The position numbers and the translations under genes are program-made. DNA of 64,000 bases from Unio delphinus (taxonomy: Eukaryota; Mollusca; Bivalvia; Unionida; Unionidae), in contig JAQISU010000081.1 in assembly GCA_029339505.1 (NCBI GenBank), forward strand, positions 15,537,001 through 15,601,000. Reading direction: 5' to 3'. Shown piece by piece: positions 58,130 through 64,000 of this stretch (position 1 is the stretch's first letter; every line of letters begins with the position of its first letter). Under the pieces are notes generated by a model. It ran no database searches. It had not been told where the DNA came from and saw only the letters and a program-made list of their open reading frames with translations.

Positions 58130-58588
58130 ATCATACACTACAATCATGATAAACCAACCCCCGTCTACGTAGTTAATTCACGGTTTCCGGTTTATAGAGC
58201 ATACTACGGAGATGGTTTAGGTAATACCATTTTAGGATTATTTTCAAGAATGGCTCCAAAAGTGATGCCGTTAGCTAAACAATTAGGAATGAAAGCCATT
58301 GATGTTATTCGTGATAAGGGTATTGGCAAAATCGGAGATTTCGCTGGAGATCTTGCCGGAAAAGCGTTTTCAGCCGCAAAGAATAAATTAACATCATTAG
58401 TGAAATCACGGATGAAATCCAAAGGATTTTCAAAACCGTTACCGTCTACAGCGGAAATGCCTGCGAGTGTTAGTAGAATTATAAATAACGCAGTAGATGA
58501 AAAATTAGCGTCGATGGCTTTAACCCCCGACCAAAGCAATATTGCAAATATGATAGCAGGAAGCGGCTTTAAAAAACTACGTCGATGA
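58127..58588 (+). CDS. Basic, Gly/Ala-rich virion protein (adenovirus core/pVI-like candidate)
   Basis: 153 residues. The first about 27 residues are polar, then YYGDGLGNTILGLFSRMAPK begins an amphipathic region, followed by a Lys-rich stretch (AAKNKLTSLVKSRMKSKGF). Short proteins with a Gly-rich motif, amphipathic helix and basic tract are known in adenoviruses and adintoviruses as core (pX) or membrane-active (pVI) proteins processed by the viral protease. The sequence before the amphipathic part is a possible processing region, but an exact adenain site is not clear. ATG at 58,127 directly follows the shared leader. It lies 40 bp before the capsid gene. The frame is intact, and assignment is by pattern and position. 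Confidence 0.55.
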   Translation: MIIHYNHDKPTPVYVVNSRFPVYRAYYGDGLGNTILGLFSRMAPKVMPLAKQLGMKAIDVIRDKGIGKIGDFAGDLAGKAFSAAKNKLTSLVKSRMKSKGFSKPLPSTAEMPASVSRIINNAVDEKLASMALTPDQSNIANMIAGSGFKKLRR

Positions 58589-58628
58589 AATGGAAAATCG
58601 CGATTTAGACTCTGATAAATAGAAGAAA

Positions 58629-60038
58629 ATGTTCAAACAGTCACCTGATCCAGCGTTTGATATAGATGCCCCAGTTCGCAAGGATGATTCTGTACGCGAT
58701 TATCAATATTACGCCTATCATGCAATAGACTCAAATAGTCGATCCCAAATTGAACTTCAAGTCCATGATACCAGTAAATATTTTCTACCCGCTGAAGCGT
58801 TTATTGAAGTAGAAGGAGAACTTGTAACAGCTGCTGATACTCCTGCTGTACCAGCACCGTATCCAGCTGGTACTCAAGTCGGGTTTGTCAATAATGGTAT
58901 CATGGCGCTATTTGAGAGTGCTAGATATCTCATTGATGGAAAAGAAATTGAGTCGATAGATCGCGATGTTGATGTGGCTACAACAATAATCGGGTTAGCG
59001 AGATATTCTGATGATTATACAAGATCAGCAGGACCTTCTATGATGTTTGCAAAGGATAATAAAAATACCGCTGGAGGAAATTCATTTATTATAAGACGAC
59101 CAAAAAAACGTGATAATAATGATGCTGAGGTCGAGGATATGATTATAAACAACGATCCTAATTTCAATCTCGGAGCTGCAACACGTATGTTAATGTTGGA
59201 AGGGCGGCGTAAATTATTTTCATGCGCAATTCCACTGCATCATATATTTGGATTCTGTAGAAATGTCCGAAAAGTTATCTACGGGGCGAAGCATACAGTA
59301 TCGCTTGTACGAAAGGGTGATGATAATGACGCAATCTGGAGGATTCCAGCAGATGCTGCAAATCCAAATGCTGATGCCGGTAAAGTCAATTTAACAAAAA
59401 TATCATCGTGGATGCCAGTGTTGACTCCATCAATCACCGCAGAAGAACGATTACTATCATTTATGGACCAAGGAGGAAAATCATTACTAAGTTGGCTAAC
59501 CGTGAGTACAGATGTTAAACAATCAAATATCAACGGGTTATTTACCTGGAATCTAGCATCAAAACAAGGCGTTTCTGCGCCACGTCATATATTTATTGCG
59601 TTACAGGATAACACACGAGTTGGCGATCAACGTTTCAGTCATATGATATTTGATCCATTAGGTGTTAAAGACGTCTCACTGAGAATAAACGGCCAGCAGG
59701 AACCATCCGAGGATATACAACTCGATTACGGTCAGAATCATATTGAACGCGTGTATCATAGGTTGTTGTCATTTATGGCACGCGACCAAAATGTCGATAC
59801 TGGTCTGCAAATATCACAATACCACTTTAAAAATCTATATCCGATCTATTACTTCTCACTGGAACATCTCGATTTGATGAGACAATCTGTCGTTGATATA
59901 CACTTTAGAGCTAATGTGCTTCGTGGTACTATTGCTGATTATAGAGCGGTTGCTGTCATTCTCAGTGATAAATCAATGCTACTCGAAGGTGTTGGAGGAA
60001 GAATGAGAGTGGTAGATGCACCAGTGGAAAATCTTTGA
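58629..60038 (+). CDS. Hexon-like major capsid protein
   Basis: 469 residues, the largest intact virion gene. It has the size and character of the double jelly-roll major capsid protein of Polintons/adintoviruses: an N-terminal AFDIDAPVRKDDSVRDY, a beta-rich first half (QIELQVHDTSKYFLPAEAFI; ARYLIDGKEIESID) and a second half with HIFIALQDNTRVGDQRFSHM, LYPIYYFSLEHLD and a C-terminal TIADYRAVAVILSDKSMLLE, strands and loops that recur in this family. No signal peptide or membrane segment. Starts at ATG 58,629, 40 bp after the previous gene. It should form the capsid shell of the particle. The call rests on length, context and recognisable end strands; structure prediction would settle it. Confidence 0.75.
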   Translation: MFKQSPDPAFDIDAPVRKDDSVRDYQYYAYHAIDSNSRSQIELQVHDTSKYFLPAEAFIEVEGELVTAADTPAVPAPYPAGTQVGFVNNGIMALFESARYLIDGKEIESIDRDVDVATTIIGLARYSDDYTRSAGPSMMFAKDNKNTAGGNSFIIRRPKKRDNNDAEVEDMIINNDPNFNLGAATRMLMLEGRRKLFSCAIPLHHIFGFCRNVRKVIYGAKHTVSLVRKGDDNDAIWRIPADAANPNADAGKVNLTKISSWMPVLTPSITAEERLLSFMDQGGKSLLSWLTVSTDVKQSNINGLFTWNLASKQGVSAPRHIFIALQDNTRVGDQRFSHMIFDPLGVKDVSLRINGQQEPSEDIQLDYGQNHIERVYHRLLSFMARDQNVDTGLQISQYHFKNLYPIYYFSLEHLDLMRQSVVDIHFRANVLRGTIADYRAVAVILSDKSMLLEGVGGRMRVVDAPVENL

Positions 60039-60073
60039 ACGATTTTTCCATTAGAATCAATCTATTATCTATA

Positions 60074-61077
60074 ATGTCATATAGTAATATTAGTGTGTCT
60101 TTGACACCCGGTCAATTAAAAAAATTGCAATCCAAATCAGCTAAGCAATGTGGAACCACAATCACGTTGAAACCTAATCAAATGACTGGCGGGGGGAATA
60201 AACTATATCGCTGACAACTCGTCAGGTGAAACATTTTAATGATGCACTAGTAGCAAAAAAGGGTGTTCAGATTACTCTCTCTGCGGCTGCTATCAAAAAT
60301 ATGATTAAAACAGGCGGTATATTTCCGTTGTTAGCTGCGATTCCAGCATTGATTGCAGCAGCAGCCCCAGCGGTGGCTAAAGCGGCAGCGTTAGGAGCCG
60401 TTGGTACTGCAGCAGGAATGGCACTAAATAAGGCAACTGGGAAAGGATATAAAAAAAAAGGGACGATCCGTTCACGGATTGGGTCTAAGACTACCAGGAA
60501 CCCCGTATTCGTGGTACAGCGGAAAGGGTCTAAGACTACCAGGAACGATTTATTAATTCAGAAATCTTCGATTTCCGAACCAATTGTTGAGGAGTCTATG
60601 ACTCAGGAACCTATGGTTCCCATGTCCAATTTTGATTTACTCGATGCTGCTAAAAAACTCGCGATTAAAAACTTCAGAGGTGTCTTTATGAAAGATCAAT
60701 TACTACATCAACCAAACAGCATTGAAACCGGAATCATTAATTTAGATAACAGCACCGGACCTGGAACTCACTGGGTTGCATACGCTATTGATCCACGTGG
60801 GATTGTTTATTTCGATTCATATGGATTAGCCCCACCAAAAGAGTTTATGCGTTATATAAAAACCCTTCCAATGAAGACTTGGTATTCTAGGCTACCAACA
60901 CAACAAATGAATGACCCACCAATATGTGGCAGCGAAGTATTAAATGTCCTTAACGCTATTTCTAACTCCTTGGGTAACCCAAGCGGAAAACCACCACATG
61001 TTGTCGTGAATGAATACACTAGTAATCGCTGGCGAAAATCGAAGATTTTTCAACGAAGTCGTCAAAAACGATTTTAG
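60074..61077 (+). pseudogene. Adenain-like cysteine protease fused to a hydrophobic virion domain, frame break
   Basis: The protease lies at about 60,620-61,050: His in GTHWVAY (60,769), Asp in YFDSYG (60,814) and Cys in ICGSE (60,925), in the order and spacing of adenovirus protease/Ulp1-type (C5/C48) enzymes, with GTHW-A and Y-DS-G contexts. It would cleave virion precursors. Upstream in the same frame from about 60,202 are an Ala-rich hydrophobic stretch (IPALIAAAAPAVAKAAALGA) and a basic region. A further 46 codons from ATG 60,074 (SVSLTPGQLKKLQ, MTGGG) are in another frame, which changes near 60,200, and repeat the pattern ISLTTRQVKHF just after it. MTGG is an adenain-type cleavage motif, so the N-terminal part may be a released virion protein. 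Confidence 0.75.
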
Positions 61078-61098
61078 AGAGAGGTGTATAAAATATCA

Positions 61099-62517
61099 TG
61101 ATTGATATTTGGGGGAGATCTTTGAAACCCAAACCCGATGGCACTGCAACCCCTGATTCTATCAAGGATATAAAAAAATAATCAAAGATGAAATCGCTGA
61201 GACGTTGAACCTAACAAGTGTTGACCCGAACGAAATAGTTGTATTTCAAGACAAACAGGGTAAATTGAAAACCAGTGATGTGTCGTTGGATGATATATTG
61301 GTTAAACAACGAAACGCAATCGAGGATACCATTGTGCTATTTTCCGATCAGGGTAAATTGAAAACCAGTGATGTGTCATTGGATGACATTTTAAAACGAC
61401 AACACGACGCCGCTGAAAACTCTATTGCGCTATATTCCAACAGTGGACGACTTAAACCAGGCACACTTGTGTCTACGATCACCGACGCGATTGCTACCCA
61501 CGGCAACGAGATTGCCGCCCACAGCCGTGAGCTGGATGATCATATACGAGGTTATAATAGTTTTCGCAAAAATGTCGTACATAAATTCTTTGGAACCCCG
61601 CTTGTGGTTGGCATGACTCTCGCTGAAATTAAAAACTATCTATCGCTATTCTTTTTTAACAAGGACGCGGGAAGGATGATGAATGAAAATGAAATCAAGG
61701 CAAATTATCTCCATATTTCTAAACTAATAGAAGACTTTGAGCGGGTACAAAAACCCACTAGCGACGTAATTGTTAGGTTTTTTGGAACCCCGCTTGTGGC
61801 AGGCATGACTCTCGCTGAAATCAGTTTGAGTTTATCGGCAAGCACACTCACAATGCCTACATCGCTAATAGTTTCTTTGGTGTCCCGGCTACATCTACAA
61901 TGACTCTCAAGGATATTAATATGTTTATGGTGAGACAAACAACACTTAATACCATCGTAGATAAATTTTTAGGGAGAACACCTGTGTCTGAAACCACATC
62001 GTTGACAGGTCCAACCCTTGCTGAAGTTAAAAAAGCTATTGACGAACAAAAACTCACCGACGACGTCATTGTTAAGTTTTTGGGAACCCCGCTTGTGGCA
62101 GGCATGACTCTCGCTGAAATTAGCGCGGCCATCAATAAAATAAAAACTCCACATAGTGTAAGCGTCAATAACATCGTGTACACGGTTGATAGTGGGACTT
62201 TTGATTGGATCCGAGGAAACGAAAATTATCTTCGTGTTGGCAACAGACATACTGGTGCACCAGGTTGCTACCGACTTACAATAATACATCACCGTAAATT
62301 TGATTTGGAATTCAGCAACACAGGTATCAGAGGTGTTAAAACATTGATGTATATACTAGAGAAAATACCAAAACCACCACCCTATATACCAATCCCGCTT
62401 ACGATTACTATAAGCAATTCCGACGAGTCTGTGATTAGGGAGTCACTACCATGGATAATAGAATTTGTATCCGGTGTCCCCTCATCCGATCCTAAAACCA
62501 CTTCGTTAATAGGATAA
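61099..62517 (+). pseudogene. Modular fibre-like protein built of repeats, two frame breaks
   Basis: The frame opens at ATG 61,099, changes in an A-run near 61,178, continues to about 61,845, changes again and ends at 62,517. Repeat type 1 (GKLKTSDVSLDDIL) occurs at 61,258 and 61,351, 93 bp apart, with a weaker third copy near 61,444. Repeat type 2 (FFGTPLVAGMTLAEI and variants) occurs five times from about 61,585 to 62,125. The last about 120 residues form a different, beta-rich end domain (VYTVDSGTFDWIRGNENYLR, TIIHHRKFDLEF). Repeated shaft units plus a terminal domain suggest an attachment fibre, but no family was recognised. It lies between the protease and membrane protein genes. Confidence 0.6.
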
Positions 62518-62575
62518 TTGAAAGGAAAATCCTTCAGATTTCACAATTGAAAACGCTAGCGTTTTTAAAATAACA

Positions 62576-63121
62576 ATGATTTCATCAACGCAATGTCGCT
62601 ATTATCAGGTCAGAGAATTTCAGACTAGACTCAAAACCCTCACTGAGGAGTATCAAATAAAAATAAAAAAATACCGACGAAGAATCACCGCAATTGATAT
62701 TACTATGTACTCGGTGTCAAGCGTTCTCGCTGGCGCCGGAATAATACTTGCATCGGTTACAATGATTGCCCCGGTCGTAGTTCCAATTTGCATTTCTGCG
62801 GTGGCTATAATCGGGGGTATATCAACCGGGATAGCAAAAAAGATATCATCATGCAGCCAGAGTAAACTGCAGAATTACTTACTTCAATTTCATATTGCAT
62901 CAACCGCATATTCGCAGTTATCCCTGATGATATCGTCGTCACTCGATAATACAATTATATCAGATAGTGAATTCTCAGCGATGGTCAGTATTTTTGATTC
63001 AGCGATATCAAAATTAGAGCAACAACATGAATATAATAACAATGACAACACCGATGGAATTGAAAAACACAAACCCAAAAACCAGAATGATCTCAATAAC
63101 CTCAACGATATCAGATTGTGA
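62576..63121 (+). CDS. Two-helix membrane protein with coiled coil
   Basis: 181 residues from ATG 62,576. Residues about 12-38 are a charged helix (LKTLTEEYQIKIKKYRRRIT), followed by two hydrophobic segments with a short gap (YSVSSVLAGAGIILASVTMI and VVVPICISAVAIIGGISTGI, about 43-86), then a further helical region (KLQNYLLQFHIASTAYSQLS). The tail is Asn/Asp-rich and part of a local duplication. Small membrane proteins are common in Polinton-like viruses, and a role in envelope or host membrane interaction is inferred. The frame stops at 63,121 at the duplication joint, and the second copy continues in another frame. Confidence 0.6.
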   Translation: MISSTQCRYYQVREFQTRLKTLTEEYQIKIKKYRRRITAIDITMYSVSSVLAGAGIILASVTMIAPVVVPICISAVAIIGGISTGIAKKISSCSQSKLQNYLLQFHIASTAYSQLSLMISSSLDNTIISDSEFSAMVSIFDSAISKLEQQHEYNNNDNTDGIEKHKPKNQNDLNNLNDIRL

Positions 63122-63278
63122 GTTCTCAGTGATGGTCAGTGTTTCCGTGATATCAAAATTAAAGCGACAACAACAGTATAATAACAATGACAACACCGCA
63201 GGAATTACTTCAACGAGTAGTGGAGAACACGAACCCAGTACAAACAAGCATGATATCAATAACATCAATGAATCCTGA
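62957..63278 (+). repeat. About 150-bp tandem duplication at the membrane protein/minor capsid gene joint
   Basis: 'gtgaattctcagcgatggtc' (62,968) and 'gtgagttctcagtgatggtc' (63,118) start two copies that share 'atatcaaaatta', 'tataataacaatgacaacac' and 'atgatctcaataac' or 'atgatatcaataac'. In one frame the copies encode the tail NNNDNT of the membrane protein. In another they overlap the start region of the next gene. The second copy is diverged about 20-25 percent. Confidence 0.75.
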
Positions 63279-64000
63279 ATTCAGTGTGAATTTCCCTAGC
63301 CCAGTCCCCGTGAAGGAGATAGCGCTAGCAAAACTACGAGTGTATCACAGTTGGCCTAATATCAGATCAAAATCATTTGGTGGTCAACAACCGAATAATT
63401 CACTGGTGTTCTCGTATAAGAATAAAGACGACGGTACCCCAGACTGGAACGTTGTTTCCATACCAACCGAATCATACCAAATCGAACAAATCAATAATGA
63501 ATTCGCGCGTGGAATAAAATCGATTACTGGAACAGAATCGAAAATCGCTATAACAGTTCATGAGCCGACGCTATCATCCGCAATTGAGATAAGCACAGAA
63601 GGATACGTCGTAGATATCTATCAGAGTTCTATTAGAACCGTACTAGGATGGCCTGAAAAACCACAGGAAAAATCCACCGCCGACTTAACCACGGACGTAC
63701 AATCATATCATGAAATCAATCCCAGTTATCGAGATAATTTATCTGATACAAGAAAAGGAAAAATCGCCGATAGATTTATATTCACCAACAAAGACACATT
63801 GCAATGGGATTTTATCATTGAAAGAACAGCCAACTCATCTGTTACTATTTCATTTACGCTAACTGACGTCCGTGGTTATTTTAATGAAATTAAACAATTA
63901 TATGACACACAACTAGAACAACTACGGAAAACAAAATCGCAAAAACACGTTGAAATAATAAATCAACTTATATCGGACATGGAATATATCTATGAACTAA
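63268..64000 (+). CDS. Minor capsid (penton-like, jelly-roll) protein, cut by the window end
   Basis: Open from ATG 63,268 to the last base with no stop, 244 codons visible. It begins MNPEFSVNFPSPVPVKEIAL and continues RVYHSWPNI, a pattern I recall from Polinton minor capsid proteins, then alternating hydrophobic strands (WNVVSIPTESYQIEQINNEF, KIAITVHEP) and LGWPEKP. The later part (SVTISFTLTDVRGYFNEIK) remains beta-rich, followed by a helical stretch. The ATG overlaps the preceding frame by 11 nt. An upstream in-frame ATG at 63,187 would add 27 residues but overlaps the duplication, so 63,268 is preferred. Position after the protease/fibre block fits a vertex protein. Confidence 0.65.
   Translation, partial: MNPEFSVNFPSPVPVKEIALAKLRVYHSWPNIRSKSFGGQQPNNSLVFSYKNKDDGTPDWNVVSIPTESYQIEQINNEFARGIKSITGTESKIAITVHEPTLSSAIEISTEGYVVDIYQSSIRTVLGWPEKPQEKSTADLTTDVQSYHEINPSYRDNLSDTRKGKIADRFIFTNKDTLQWDFIIERTANSSVTISFTLTDVRGYFNEIKQLYDTQLEQLRKTKSQKHVEIINQLISDMEYIYEL

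Larger units (their letters stand above)
48959..64000. mobile_element. Polinton/Maverick (adintovirus-type) integrated element, right end outside window
   Basis: Fifteen kilobases of near-continuous coding DNA unlike the surrounding host sequence. It combines a packaging ATPase, retroviral-type integrase, protein-primed-type DNA polymerase B, adenain-like protease, hexon-like and minor capsid-like proteins and a parvovirus-type PLA2, a set known only from Polintons and adintoviruses. Order left to right: ATPase (-), zinc ribbon/PLA2 (+), integrase (+), polymerase-helicase (-), zinc ribbon, HNH, unknown, then virion genes (+). Seven genes have frame breaks or stops, so the copy is probably endogenous and decaying. 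The integrase end and polymerase end overlap tail to tail. Confidence 0.9.

Overview
The window is AT-rich, repeat-dense animal nuclear DNA, most likely from a mollusc or another lophotrochozoan. The reasons are spliced animal-type genes, several LINE, hAT, DIRS and SINE copies, a tRNA-headed SINE whose body resembles one I associate with mollusc genomes, and many minisatellites of 25-72 bp. The species cannot be fixed from sequence alone.

Host part (1-48.95 kb). A caspase gene lies on the minus strand. Four exons with matching splice phases are visible at 44,961-44,747 (catalytic His), 35,211-35,043 (catalytic Cys), 22,927-22,727 (acidic linker and start of p10) and 18,131-17,881 (p10 end and stop). 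Its 5' exons lie beyond 45 kb and were not found. Its introns are packed with transposons: a 3.9-kb intron-bearing hAT inside a 31-bp satellite (exact 8-bp target duplication), a 460-bp hAT MITE, a 1.2-kb hAT-like MITE, a LINE ending in a C2H2 finger, SINEs and a DIRS fragment. Downstream of the caspase lie an RTE-like LINE (1-2.4 kb), a 1.6-kb 36-bp satellite, and a dead hAT (10,706-14,279) that is the full-length relative of the 460-bp MITE. An L2/CR1-like LINE (45.4-48.16 kb) and AT/TG microsatellites precede the last region.

Integrated virus-like element (about 48.96 kb to beyond the right edge). From 49.15 kb the DNA becomes gene-dense and carries the gene set of a Polinton/Maverick (adintovirus-type) element: A32-like packaging ATPase, zinc ribbon joined to a parvovirus-type phospholipase A2, retroviral-type integrase, protein-primed-type DNA polymerase B fused to an SF1 helicase and (across a frame break) an HNH-like finger, a free-standing HNH endonuclease, candidate virion proteins, hexon-like major capsid protein, adenain-like protease fused to a hydrophobic virion-like domain, a modular fibre-like protein, a membrane protein and a jelly-roll-like minor capsid protein running off the window. 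Replication and integration genes sit on the left, virion genes on the right. Two virion genes share an identical 33-nt leader ending in their ATG. At least seven genes carry frame breaks or stops, so the copy is probably a recently decaying provirus, although homopolymer sequencing errors could explain some breaks. The polymerase, ATPase and capsid frames remain long and open.

The most notable features are the polymerase-helicase-HNH architecture with its lysine-rich in-frame N-terminal repeats, the zinc-ribbon/PLA2 fusion, the protease fusion, the repeat-built fibre-like protein and the shared hairpin leaders.
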